Source: a virus
Reading direction: 5' to 3' (one strand)
Virus record (IMG/VR): IMGVR_UViG_3300032236_001159
Coordinates: 1 to 64,000 of that record
Length of the DNA: 64,000 nucleotides
Made by a program: the position numbers and the translations under genes. This document shows, in pieces, positions 16,380-23,882 of the stretch (position 1 is its first letter; every line of letters begins with the position of its first letter). A model generated the notes under the pieces. It did no database searches and was not told the origin of the DNA. It saw only the letters and a program-made list of their open reading frames with translations.

Positions 16380-18875
16380 CTATATGAAAAATGAGTCAAG
16401 TGTTACCGTTTTTTCTGTTCTCCAACCAATTGAATCCAAAATTACTTTCATTGGCTCCAAAAATGCTTTCTCAAATTGTAAGTCATAATCGATGTATTTG
16501 TCCAGTCCAAATTCTTTTGGAAATTGTTGAATATAAGAAATAACATTTTCTTGAATTGGATTTGGAAGTTTCAAATAGCAAAATTTAATTTTCTCACCAT
16601 TTTGAATTTTTGCATACTTCTTATCTAATTTCCTTTCTTTGATTAGATGATTGTAAAGAATTGCCCCCCTTGCGTGAATTGGAGTTCCTTTACTGTAAAG
16701 AGTTGATGAAGATTTGTATTTATTTACATCAGAAACTGTTCTTGGAAATGATACATCTTCGACTGGAAGTGCGTTAAATGTTTTCCGCGAATTTGATATA
16801 AAAGAAATCAAATCATCTTCTGTTTTTGTCATCACTATTTTAAGTGCGTCTTTAATCATTTGACGACAAGGGGCAGGAGTTGAAGATTTAACAGCTTCAA
16901 TGCCTGTTATTTTAAGTTTAGGTTCTTCATAACGAACACCTTCACTGTCCCAAACATTTAAGATATATCGTTTTTTGGCAGTCCAGATTCCACGTTCCGC
17001 GATATTCTCACGTTTCATTTGCATCTTCTGGTCATATGCATTTACATATTCCGCCAGTTCTTGATAACAACTATCAATATATTTTTCAAGTTCAACTTTA
17101 CAAAGTTTATCTAGAAATGAAACAATATTTTTAGTATCTTTTTCCTTTCCTTTATACACTTTATCAACCAATGGACCTAAGTTAAGATAGATAGAATCTG
17201 TATCAGAAGCAATCACATAATCAATATTATTAGTTTTAAGAATTCTATTCAAGTATAAGTTCATTTTACTTTCAATCCAACGAATGGAAACTTGTCCAGA
17301 CATTGTAATTGCTTCGGCATTTGCTAGTTTATAATACCTGAAATACTGATTTCCAATAGCACCGTAAGCACTATTAAGAGAAATCTTTTTCGCCATTTGG
17401 ATGTTGTTGCATCTTGCAATTTCCTTTTCCAATTCTTTTGTCTTGGTTTTTTCATATTGCTGTTTTGCGACCAACATCTTTTTCTTGAAGATTACACGGT
17501 CATTATACATTTTTTCCATTAATTCAGGAAGAAACCCACGAACATCTTTGCGATACATCGCACCATTCGCACAGACGGCATAATCACTATACTTATCAAA
17601 AGTAATATCTTGATTTAAAATTTTATCAATAGTTACGGAAGGATGTCTTTGTTCAATCAAAGTTTCTGGCGAAATGTTATATTGCATAATCAAATGTGGA
17701 TAAAGCGAATTCAAATCAAAATTAACAACATAATCATACTTTCCTGGAATTGGATCTTTTACATATGCACCAGCAAATTTATCACTCTTTTCAGAATGGT
17801 CTTTGGGAGGAATGACAATATTCCTCTTTTTCAAATAATTATAAATGATAGCATCCCAAGTTCTCACTTGATAGAAAACATCGTTGAAATTTACTTTTGC
17901 GTCATACGCCATCGTAAAACAAAGTTCAATCAACTTCATTTTATCTTCTAGTTGATCTACAAGCTCTACGTCTCGGATATTATAATCAATAAACTTCTGC
18001 CAATCTTTTGTGTAAAAATCCTTAAAGGTCTCAAACTCAGAGTGGTCCAATTTCTGTTGTCCCAATTCCACACTTGCAATATGATCTAGACGATAAGATT
18101 CCTGCGCCTTATAAGTAAATTTCTTATAAAGGTCAAGATAATCAATCACAGAAATCCCAGCAATTTCATAAGAGATTTGCTCTCTTCCTTTAATCACAAG
18201 TTCTTTTCTGCGAATGTTTCCCCAAGGTGAAAGACGATATGCCTCTTTCTCACCTAAGATTCTTTCAATTCTTCCAGCAATATAAGGAATGTCATACAAT
18301 TCACAGTTCCATCCTGTAATCACATCGGGAGTTTCCCTTTCCCAAAATCCAAGAAAGTGTTGGATCAAATCAATTTCATCCTTACACTCAATATATTCAA
18401 CATCCTTACGAGTATTAATATAAGGACGAGAAGCAAAGCACACCAGTTTCTTTGTTGCATAGTTTTGTAGTGTGATTGCTAGAAGTTCTTCCGCACAATC
18501 AAATACATTTGGAAATCCATTCTCGGAGGCAACCTCAATATCAATTGTTACGAGGCGAATTTTCTTAATATCAAACTCAATTTCATCTTCTGGATATGTT
18601 TGTGAAATATATTGTGCTTTATAATTATCATTTCCATATACAGAAAATCCATCAACATTTGAATATTTTTGAAGAAAATCTTTACACTCTGATATTTTTC
18701 CTGGTTGAATCGGTTCTACTGATTCTCCACTCAAAGTTTTATACTTACTTTCTTTTTTTGAGGAGACATAAAAGGTAGGATAAAAATCTTCTATTGATTC
18801 AAAATACTTTCCGTCTTCATACCCTCTCACATAAATTTTATTAAATTTCTCATAAACTGATGTATAAAAACGCAT
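16380..18875 (-). CDS. gp43: DNA polymerase, family B (T4 gp43)
   Basis: Replicative polymerase with 3'-5' proofreading, 831 residues (T4 about 898). Exonuclease motifs are visible: TIDIEVASE (Exo I), GWNCELYDIPY (Exo II) and YNIRDVELV (Exo III). Polymerase motifs are visible: FDLNSLYPHLI (A), KISLNSAYGAIGNQYF (B) and ASDTDSIYLN (C). The C-terminal tail (EKTVTLDSFFI) resembles a sliding-clamp-binding peptide. ATG 18875 is preceded by GAGGA. It is the main product of the unit started at the promoter 19519-19547 and is uninterrupted by inteins or introns. Confidence 0.97.
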   Translation of the reverse strand: MRFYTSVYEKFNKIYVRGYEDGKYFESIEDFYPTFYVSSKKESKYKTLSGESVEPIQPGKISECKDFLQKYSNVDGFSVYGNDNYKAQYISQTYPEDEIEFDIKKIRLVTIDIEVASENGFPNVFDCAEELLAITLQNYATKKLVCFASRPYINTRKDVEYIECKDEIDLIQHFLGFWERETPDVITGWNCELYDIPYIAGRIERILGEKEAYRLSPWGNIRRKELVIKGREQISYEIAGISVIDYLDLYKKFTYKAQESYRLDHIASVELGQQKLDHSEFETFKDFYTKDWQKFIDYNIRDVELVDQLEDKMKLIELCFTMAYDAKVNFNDVFYQVRTWDAIIYNYLKKRNIVIPPKDHSEKSDKFAGAYVKDPIPGKYDYVVNFDLNSLYPHLIMQYNISPETLIEQRHPSVTIDKILNQDITFDKYSDYAVCANGAMYRKDVRGFLPELMEKMYNDRVIFKKKMLVAKQQYEKTKTKELEKEIARCNNIQMAKKISLNSAYGAIGNQYFRYYKLANAEAITMSGQVSIRWIESKMNLYLNRILKTNNIDYVIASDTDSIYLNLGPLVDKVYKGKEKDTKNIVSFLDKLCKVELEKYIDSCYQELAEYVNAYDQKMQMKRENIAERGIWTAKKRYILNVWDSEGVRYEEPKLKITGIEAVKSSTPAPCRQMIKDALKIVMTKTEDDLISFISNSRKTFNALPVEDVSFPRTVSDVNKYKSSSTLYSKGTPIHARGAILYNHLIKERKLDKKYAKIQNGEKIKFCYLKLPNPIQENVISYIQQFPKEFGLDKYIDYDLQFEKAFLEPMKVILDSIGWRTEKTVTLDSFFI

Positions 18876-18881
18876 TTATCC

Positions 18882-19196
18882 TCATTTGGAAAGTTTTAAA
18901 TATTCTTCGAGTAAATCTTTTTTTGGATCTACTAATGTTAAAATTTTATCAGAACTTAAAGCAATTTCTTTTTCATTTGTATAATCACCAAACAACCAAG
19001 GCACTAGATAATTACCTTCACCGATTCCTTTTTTAATTTGAAAAGGTTTAATTAATAAACAATCAGGTTGCCCAATATCAGCTAAAACTTCCCTTACTTT
19101 ACTGATTAAAACTAATTGATTCGTTAAGATCAATACTTGAATTGTCGTTTCTTCTACTTGCTCGTCCATCGGCAGGTCCATCATTTCCTCTTCCAT
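18882..19196 (-). CDS. Lsm/Sm-like small protein (copy 2)
   Basis: 104 residues from ATG 19196, chosen because a GAGGA lies 9 bases upstream; 19211 and 19169 are alternatives. After an acidic leader (EEEMMDLPMDEQVEE) comes an Sm-like layout: a strand with LILTNQLVLISKVREV, then LIKPFQI, LVPWLFGDYTN, ILTLVDPKKDLLEEYLKL. It shares this order with the overlapping gene 19099-19497 and with 30999-31394. About 98 bases overlap the upstream gene in a +1 frame. Sm-fold proteins bind RNA or act as small scaffolds; the function in phages is unknown. It directly precedes gp43. Confidence 0.75.
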   Translation of the reverse strand: MEEEMMDLPMDEQVEETTIQVLILTNQLVLISKVREVLADIGQPDCLLIKPFQIKKGIGEGNYLVPWLFGDYTNEKEIALSSDKILTLVDPKKDLLEEYLKLSK

Positions 19197-19497
19197 TAAA
19201 TTTTTCCTCATAAGATTTTTTTACCATTTCTACTGGTTCTACAATTGAAACCACCCAATCAGTTCTCACCACAATATCCTTTTCCAAAGATAACGGCAAC
19301 CAAGAAGAAAAGGAAACTTTATATTCCATCTCTGGGGATTCGGCCACATCTTCAACTAAAATTTGTGGAGTGATAAGCTTAACAACATATGGATTTGAAA
19401 ATAAAAGAGAAACTATCTTTTCTTCTTCATTCACAATCTCTTTAATATCGGCAATCACTTCTTCTCCCGATTTAAGAAGTGCTAATTTAATTGACAT
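19099..19497 (-). CDS. Lsm/Sm-like small protein (copy 1)
   Basis: 132 residues from ATG 19497 (MSIKLALLKSGEEV), preceded by a GGAGA Shine-Dalgarno; an ATG at 19512 would be at the predicted transcript 5' end and is unlikely. The core shows LLKSGEEVIADIKEI, LFSNPYVVKL, FSSWLPLSLEKDI and VVSIVEPVEMVKKSYEE, the Sm-like pattern shared with two other genes here. The last 30 or so residues (GRGNDGPADGRASRR) are low complexity and lie over the start of the next gene. It is the first gene of the gp43 operon. The Sm-fold call is inference from pattern only. Confidence 0.72.
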   Translation of the reverse strand: MSIKLALLKSGEEVIADIKEIVNEEEKIVSLLFSNPYVVKLITPQILVEDVAESPEMEYKVSFSSWLPLSLEKDIVVRTDWVVSIVEPVEMVKKSYEEKFNGRGNDGPADGRASRRNDNSSIDLNESISFNQ

Positions 19498-19518
19498 AAA
19501 ATCTCCATACATTCATAT

Positions 19519-19547
19519 AGTATAACAAGAAAAAAGAGGGGTGTCAA
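19519..19547 (-). promoter_or_regulatory. Sigma70-like promoter for the gp43 unit
   Basis: -35 TTGACA (19542-19547), 17-base spacer, -10 TATACT (19519-19524). The -35 lies inside the terminator hairpin 19535-19573. The predicted start is close to 19512, giving a short leader before ATG 19497. Confidence 0.8.
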
Positions 19548-19573
19548 GACTGATTCTGCCAGTCTTCCCCTCT
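19535..19573 (-). terminator. Intrinsic terminator after hsp20, overlapping a promoter
   Basis: Outer stem AGAGGGG/CCCCTCT (19535-19541 and 19567-19573), inner stem AAGACT/AGTCTT, then a T-run on the minus strand. The gap 19513-19610 also holds a small hairpin (19594-19611) of unknown role. Confidence 0.85.
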
Positions 19574-19610
19574 GCGGCGACAATAGTTAATTGGGGTAGC
19601 CCACAATTAT

Positions 19611-19733
19611 TTATCTTTTTCTTTTAAATGCACATACTTTTTTATTTGGTGCCATTTTATATTTCACGGTTTTACCATAACAATTAACTGGTTGATCACT
19701 CATCTTTTCATCAGCACCAAAATCACCCTTCAT
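19611..19733 (-). CDS. Possible 40-residue basic protein
   Basis: ATG 19733 to TAA 19611 reads a 40-residue protein beginning MKGDFGADEKMSDQ and ending CAFKRKR; a shorter form could start at an internal ATG (19703). It has two Cys and a Lys/Arg-rich end. It overlaps the hsp20 stop by 11 bases and is followed by a small hairpin and then the terminator at 19535-19573. No clear Shine-Dalgarno. It is a candidate only; the alternative is a 3' untranslated region of hsp20. Confidence 0.4.
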   Translation of the reverse strand: MKGDFGADEKMSDQPVNCYGKTVKYKMAPNKKVCAFKRKR

Positions 19734-20208
19734 TTCCCGAATTGTCTTCACGAACTCCTGAAATGATTTCATAAACTTTTCTCTTTGGATTCTCTGGAAT
19801 AACTCTATTTAGTTTAATAGTAAGCAATCCATCAATATAAGAAACATCTCCAAGAACTACATCATTAGATAAAGTCCAAGTTCTTTTCAATCTTCTTTTT
19901 GCTATTCCTCTATGAATATATTCTATATCATTTTTGGATTTTTTATCTTCTGCTACATCAAGGGTAAGTATATTTTCTTCTGTAAATACCACAATATCTT
20001 CTTTTTTGTATCCAGCAAGTGCAATTTCTAATCTAAATTTATCACTACTTTCTTTGACTAGATTGTATGGTGGATAATTTGTGTGCGTATCAAAAGCACT
20101 ATCAAATTTTTTAAACCACTCATCCATTCCAATGCTATTTTTCTGTATATCTAACAAATACTTTGCAGTTTCTGGTACTGTCATAGTAAATGAATTTGTT
20201 CCGAACAT
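19723..20208 (-). CDS. hsp20: Small heat shock protein, Hsp20/alpha-crystallin family
   Basis: 161 residues. An ATP-independent holdase chaperone; phage copies are common in T4-like cyanophages and are thought to stabilise host or virion proteins during infection. Seen: the alpha-crystallin domain from about residue 48 (YPPYNLVKESSDKFRLEIALAG), the KEDIVVFTEENILTL strands and the GLLTIKLNRVIPENPKRK end, with an I-x-L-type C-terminal region. A strong AAGGAGG precedes ATG 20208. It has its own upstream -10-like TATAAT (20265-20270) and follows the regA terminator, so it is expressed separately from regA. Confidence 0.93.
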   Translation of the reverse strand: MFGTNSFTMTVPETAKYLLDIQKNSIGMDEWFKKFDSAFDTHTNYPPYNLVKESSDKFRLEIALAGYKKEDIVVFTEENILTLDVAEDKKSKNDIEYIHRGIAKRRLKRTWTLSNDVVLGDVSYIDGLLTIKLNRVIPENPKRKVYEIISGVREDNSGNEG

Positions 20209-20264
20209 AATAGACCTCCTTAAAGCGTCTGTAAGTGAATAATGTCCCCGAAGGCAACATCACT

Positions 20265-20270
20265 ATTATA
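20265..20270 (-). promoter_or_regulatory. Possible -10 element (TATAAT) for hsp20
   Basis: Perfect TATAAT on the minus strand, 57 bases upstream of ATG 20208 and just past the regA terminator. No convincing -35 is present, so it may need an activator. Confidence 0.45.
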
Positions 20271-20290
20271 TATCAGAAATCATAAAAAAA

Positions 20291-20307
20291 GGGAGTGTTG
20301 AACTCCC
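20291..20307 (-). terminator. Intrinsic terminator after regA
   Basis: Stem GGGAGT/ACTCCC (20291-20296 and 20302-20307), five-base loop, then seven T residues on the minus strand (20284-20290). Confidence 0.88.
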
Positions 20308-20314
20308 TACAAAA

Positions 20315-20752
20315 TCATTCGGTTTCCTGTGGTTTGGTCTTTTTACCGATATTGTATTTAGTTTCAAGTTCCCATTCACCCTTATCTTTAAATGCAAGAA
20401 CTTTAATTTGATTCAAAGGTGCAATATCAATAATTTTTTCAGGAGAAATTATAGTAATAAGTCCCCAATCAGCAAGAAGTTGAACAATACGATTACGACG
20501 TTGAATATCATTTACCGTAAGATTTGCGTGTTTGCCATCAAGTGCAAATAATTCTTTAAAATGAACAAGATAGTATCTGCCTTGCTTATGAAGAATATGG
20601 CAAGATTGATAGATTTTCTTTTCCTTTCGTGAGGCAACTCCGATACGTGTCAAAGTTTCACGAACTTTCAGGAAGTCATCAGGTTCATTTAGGATCACTT
20701 CTACCATTTGGTCAGGTGTCCAATTTACAACAGGTTCTTGAACTACACTCAT
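20315..20752 (-). CDS. regA: Translational repressor RegA
   Basis: 145 residues (T4 RegA 122). It binds start regions of early phage mRNAs and represses their translation, including in T4 gp44/gp62/gp45. Seen: VEVILNEPDDFLKVRETLTRIGVAS, a ...QSCHILHKQGRYYLVHFKELF core and NDIQRRNRIVQLLADWGL, all typical of the family. ATG overlaps the gp62 stop (ATGA). The gene ends just before a strong terminator at 20291-20307 and closes the clamp and clamp-loader unit, as in T4 (45-44-62-regA). Confidence 0.95.
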   Translation of the reverse strand: MSVVQEPVVNWTPDQMVEVILNEPDDFLKVRETLTRIGVASRKEKKIYQSCHILHKQGRYYLVHFKELFALDGKHANLTVNDIQRRNRIVQLLADWGLITIISPEKIIDIAPLNQIKVLAFKDKGEWELETKYNIGKKTKPQETE

Positions 20753-21132
20753 TTTGTTCCTCCAGTTTCAAATTTCGCTTTAATAAATGTTAATTGTTCT
20801 TTTGATAGAATAGACAAAGCTTGTAGTGCCTTTTCATTATTATATCCATAATAACGTTTGACATAATCAATATCTTTGATTTTTTCTTTTTTCAACCAAG
20901 GAGAGAATCTCTTCTTTTTCCTAATTATATTTATAAAAAAATCATATTGAAGTCTGTTTGGCAAAAAGTTATACTTATTCATCTCATTTGCATACATTAC
21001 GCAATCAATATGCCCTGAAAGGCAATGGTTAATAATATATGGAGAATAATCTTTTTCTGATGATGGGTCATCACTCATAATATTTTTTTTGTTCTGATTG
21101 ATTGAATTCAACCAATCTTTAAGTTCAATCAT
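20749..21132 (-). CDS. gp62: Clamp loader small subunit, gp62
   Basis: 127 residues from ATG 21132 (a TTG three bases upstream is less likely); T4 gp62 is about 187, and shorter forms are usual in marine relatives. It pairs with four gp44 subunits to load the gp45 clamp. Seen: ELKDWLNSINQNKKNIM at the N-terminus, YIINHCLSGHIDCVMYANEMN and FSPWLKKEK, which match the cyanophage gp62 pattern. It overlaps dam by eight bases and regA by four. Unusually, it is separated from gp44 by dam, a LAGLIDADG ORF and a small gene. Confidence 0.85.
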   Translation of the reverse strand: MIELKDWLNSINQNKKNIMSDDPSSEKDYSPYIINHCLSGHIDCVMYANEMNKYNFLPNRLQYDFFINIIRKKKRFSPWLKKEKIKDIDYVKRYYGYNNEKALQALSILSKEQLTFIKAKFETGGTK

Positions 21133-22036
21133 CAACTAACCCCTCTTTCTTTAATCTATCGTAATTATAACACCCATCAAAACTAAATTGTATTTTAGGA
21201 TTTTTAGTATAATTAAACAATAAAAGTTCCTTTCGTTCTTTTTGTTCCCGCATATATTCACCAACAGAACGCATCGTGTAAGTTAGATCAAATTCCGCAG
21301 CATTCCAGTTTTTGAATCTATCCATTACAAGTTGGTCAGAATTATAACTCACCAATTGATCCATACCATTAGCATCACAATCAGCAGCAAACTTATCGTG
21401 ATCAAATCCTTTATGCATTGACCCCTTACGCCCATAGAGATTATCCTTAATGTCATAAGGAGGATCAAGATACATAAATGCATTCCTATTTCCATCCATT
21501 AGATAATCGTAAGAATAATTAGTTATACGCCATTTCTCAATGATTTTAGAATATTCTGGGAGTTTTTCAATTCCCCTCAAAGAGAAATTTGAATTACTTG
21601 CCTGCACCGAGAATGAAGAACTCTCCGTCAAACCACTAAATGAGCACTTATTAACAATATAAAAAGATACAGCACGACCAAGATTTGAATACATTTCATT
21701 ATTGATATGTCTCTTAGATGATGTAAATAAATCTCTTGCTAGTTCTGGAGTATTATGTTCGGTTTTTAATTCCGCCAATATGTTTTTCATTTCTTCACCA
21801 AATATCTGGAGTTGTTGCCAGAAATTTACAAGAGGTTCATATAAATCATTTACCCAAATATTCAAATTTGGATACCTCTTTGTAATGTGAATGGCAACAC
21901 TTCCACCACCAAGAAATGGTTCCCGAAACTCATCATAATCTCGTAAGTCTGGAAAGTATGGATCCATCTTAACGCAAGCGCGTGACTTACCGCCAGCGTA
22001 GCGCAGCGGCGTTTTGAATTGTTTCAAACTAACCAT
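21125..22036 (-). CDS. dam: DNA adenine methyltransferase, D12/Dam class
   Basis: 303 residues. It transfers a methyl group from SAM to N6 of adenine, in T4 Dam within GATC. Seen: TPLRYAGGKSRA at the N-terminus, the SAM-binding motif FREPFLGGGSVAIH, the catalytic MYLDPPYDIKD and a C-terminal NYTKNP segment. It may protect phage DNA from restriction or mark it. The first codons are GC-rich (21971-22013) in contrast to the rest of the window. It overlaps the LAGLIDADG ORF by 13 bases and gp62 by eight, wedged inside the clamp-loader operon. Confidence 0.93.
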   Translation of the reverse strand: MVSLKQFKTPLRYAGGKSRACVKMDPYFPDLRDYDEFREPFLGGGSVAIHITKRYPNLNIWVNDLYEPLVNFWQQLQIFGEEMKNILAELKTEHNTPELARDLFTSSKRHINNEMYSNLGRAVSFYIVNKCSFSGLTESSSFSVQASNSNFSLRGIEKLPEYSKIIEKWRITNYSYDYLMDGNRNAFMYLDPPYDIKDNLYGRKGSMHKGFDHDKFAADCDANGMDQLVSYNSDQLVMDRFKNWNAAEFDLTYTMRSVGEYMREQKERKELLLFNYTKNPKIQFSFDGCYNYDRLKKEGLVDD

Positions 22037-22437
22037 ATCAGTTCAGTATTAATGTTTTCATAAATCGTTTCAATTTTTTCCATTCTCCTTTTACCGAGAT
22101 ATGGTTTCATAAGATTAGTCCACAATACAGCAGCCTTACCTCCGATAGTAAAAGTATAAAGTGGTTTCCACCCTTTTTCTTTTTTGCTGGGGACGTGGGT
22201 ATAAGTTACATTTCTATTATCCATAATTTTTGCGACCCTATACACAATATCTTCATCTGCCATTTGAATAGACATTCGCAATTCTGGACTTTGAGTATAT
22301 GTTTTTCCATTAGAATAATTTCTTACTCTTGGTTTTTTATATTCCCAACATCCCTCCCCCTCCCATATTCCAGATATCCAAGCAAGTTCCATTTCAGTTG
22401 GAGGAGTATGTTGGTATTGAGATCTTTTTAATTTCAT
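22024..22437 (-). CDS. LAGLIDADG-type homing endonuclease (single motif)
   Basis: 137 residues from ATG 22437, one base after the previous stop; a GTG at 22458 would add seven residues. Seen: one LAGLIDADG-like helix, LAWISGIWEGEGCWEY, near residue 22, then SPELRMSIQMADEDIVYRVAKIM and a TFTIGGKAAVLWTNLMKPYL pattern typical of the alpha-beta-beta fold. A one-motif protein would act as a homodimer. It is free-standing next to dam, between gp44 and gp62. A perfect TATAAATA octamer lies 25 bases upstream (22462-22469), suggesting late expression. Confidence 0.82.
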   Translation of the reverse strand: MKLKRSQYQHTPPTEMELAWISGIWEGEGCWEYKKPRVRNYSNGKTYTQSPELRMSIQMADEDIVYRVAKIMDNRNVTYTHVPSKKEKGWKPLYTFTIGGKAAVLWTNLMKPYLGKRRMEKIETIYENINTELIWLV

Positions 22438-22438
22438 T

Positions 22439-22633
22439 TTAAGTATTTCTATTACCACCTTTATTTATAGGAGGTAACTCTTTATTTTCATAAGTTTTAG
22501 GATGAAAATTACAATACTCGTTAAACACAATCTTACATTCTTTTTGTGTAAGATTGCAGTGCTCTGCTGCTTTTGGAAGATTCCATTTAGCAGAAAAAAG
22601 CATTTCCATTGCTTCTCTTGTTTCAGGTCTCAT
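22439..22633 (-). CDS. Small conserved phage protein, 64 residues
   Basis: 64 residues. MRPETREAMEMLFSAKWNL followed by PKAAEHCNLTQKECKIVFNEYC looks like a small helix-turn-helix-like protein of a type found beside clamp-loader genes in T4-like marine phages. It overlaps the gp44 stop by four bases (ATGA), so it is translationally coupled to gp44. The tail (ENKELPPINKGGNRNT) is probably disordered. DNA binding is only a guess from the helix-turn-helix look; no function is known. Confidence 0.72.
   Translation of the reverse strand: MRPETREAMEMLFSAKWNLPKAAEHCNLTQKECKIVFNEYCNFHPKTYENKELPPINKGGNRNT
22462..22469 (-). promoter_or_regulatory. Candidate late promoter TATAAATA for the LAGLIDADG ORF
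   Basis: Perfect octamer inside the end of the 64-residue gene, 25 bases before ATG 22437. One of only two such sites noticed in the replication region; both precede homing endonuclease ORFs. Confidence 0.5.
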
Positions 22634-23583
22634 AAGAACTCACACTCCACCATAATTTCAGTCAAACAAGCAAGAAGATTTATCTCCTGATCTGCCACAA
22701 ATCCCCCCTGATACAAATACTTCGCAATAACAAGAACAGCAGCAGGAATACTGGCAGGAACCAAAGATTCATAAAGTGAATCATACACCCTGCGGAGAAT
22801 AACAGAAGAGTCATTATCAAGATTGGATACAACCCATTTACGAACTTCCGTAAAGTTCTTTTCCTTGAGACATTTAATGAGATCATTTACTTTTACGTCA
22901 GAGAACGATGCAAGAATACCAGAATCAATTTCACCACTCACAGAATATCTTTGACATTCATTAAGGACTCTACGCCAATCTGGAAAGTGCTTATTGATCA
23001 GTTCTGCAAGGACTTTCGGATCATATCGGATCCTCTCTTCATCCAAGATGTTTTGAAGACGCTTGAAAAAGGATCCTGCCAACTGGGATTTTTCTTTCCC
23101 TTTGATCGAGAATTCGACAACTGCACATCGGGAGTGAAGTGGTTCGATGATTTTGTTTTTGTAATTACAGGTGAAGATGAATCGACAATTCTTACTAAAT
23201 TCCTCAGTAAACGCCCGTAAGAGGAGTTGAACATCTTTACTTGAATTGTCTGCTTCATCAATGATGATGACTTTGTGTTTAGCATCCGAAGAAAGTGAGA
23301 CGGTCGAAGCGAAGTTCTTCGCATTGTTTCGGACAGTATCGAGGAATCTACCTTCGTCGGATCCGTTAATGACATAAAAATCTACTCCTAACTCATTACA
23401 TAATGCTTTTGCTACAGTTGTCTTGCCGCAACCAGCAGGACCTGCAAGTAGCATATTTGGAATTTCGCCCCTAGTTACAAAGTCACTAAAAGTTTTCTTA
23501 ATACCTTCTGGGAGAATACAGTCCTCAATTTTACGAGGTCTGTATCGTTCCACCCACAAGAAGTCAGTTCTGTCTATGTTCAT
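22630..23583 (-). CDS. gp44: Clamp loader ATPase, gp44
   Basis: AAA+ subunit of the gp44/gp62 clamp loader that opens the gp45 ring at primer ends. 317 residues, T4 gp44 319. Seen: LWVERYRPRKIEDCILP at the N-terminus, Walker A LLAGPAGCGKTTVAKAL near residue 46, Walker B KVIIIDEADN, sensor 1 FIFTCNYKNKI and the SRC motif LHSRCAVVEF. It lies downstream of three accessory genes that separate it from gp45, and is coupled to a 64-residue gene. Confidence 0.97.
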   Translation of the reverse strand: MNIDRTDFLWVERYRPRKIEDCILPEGIKKTFSDFVTRGEIPNMLLAGPAGCGKTTVAKALCNELGVDFYVINGSDEGRFLDTVRNNAKNFASTVSLSSDAKHKVIIIDEADNSSKDVQLLLRAFTEEFSKNCRFIFTCNYKNKIIEPLHSRCAVVEFSIKGKEKSQLAGSFFKRLQNILDEERIRYDPKVLAELINKHFPDWRRVLNECQRYSVSGEIDSGILASFSDVKVNDLIKCLKEKNFTEVRKWVVSNLDNDSSVILRRVYDSLYESLVPASIPAAVLVIAKYLYQGGFVADQEINLLACLTEIMVECEFL

Positions 23584-23626
23584 AATTTAAATAAAGTTCA
23601 AAGGTAATAATAATTTGTGAATAATC

Positions 23627-23866
23627 TCAACCTCTGGTTGCTCTTACTTTTTCGATAGAAAATGACTCATTTGGTACAAGAATTTTCATATAAAAAACAA
23701 TAAGTTCTTCTTTTCCTTCTTCATTTATTTTAATCCGACTTTCGTCTGGTGTTTGAAGTTGTTTGTTTATTCCTTCCCAACAATCATAGTCATACTTTCC
23801 AGGTCGTTGATTATCAAATACTTCTTGAATAGTATCGATTTGTTCTTGTGTTAATTTAAAAGTCAT
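23627..23866 (-). CDS. Hypothetical protein, 79 residues
   Basis: 79 residues, not recognised. Acidic N-terminal helix (KLTQEQIDTIQEVFDNQRPG), a Trp-containing middle, then a beta-like IVFYMKILVPNESFSIEKV end. It lies between two other unknown or accessory genes in the clamp operon, with short spacers (43 and 16 bases). No Shine-Dalgarno is evident. The case for a gene rests on position, length and a sequence that does not look like a frame shadow. Confidence 0.6.
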   Translation of the reverse strand: MTFKLTQEQIDTIQEVFDNQRPGKYDYDCWEGINKQLQTPDESRIKINEEGKEELIVFYMKILVPNESFSIEKVRATRG

Positions 23867-23882
23867 AGTTAGTTAAATAAGT

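Noticed and set aside
19608-19615. GATAAATA as a late promoter for the gene at 19497
   Set aside because: A strong terminator (19535-19573) lies between it and the gene; it overlaps the end of the small ORF.
21998-22014. GC-rich inverted repeat at the dam start as an attachment site
   Set aside because: Arms do not pair beyond four bases and no duplicate was noticed elsewhere in the window.
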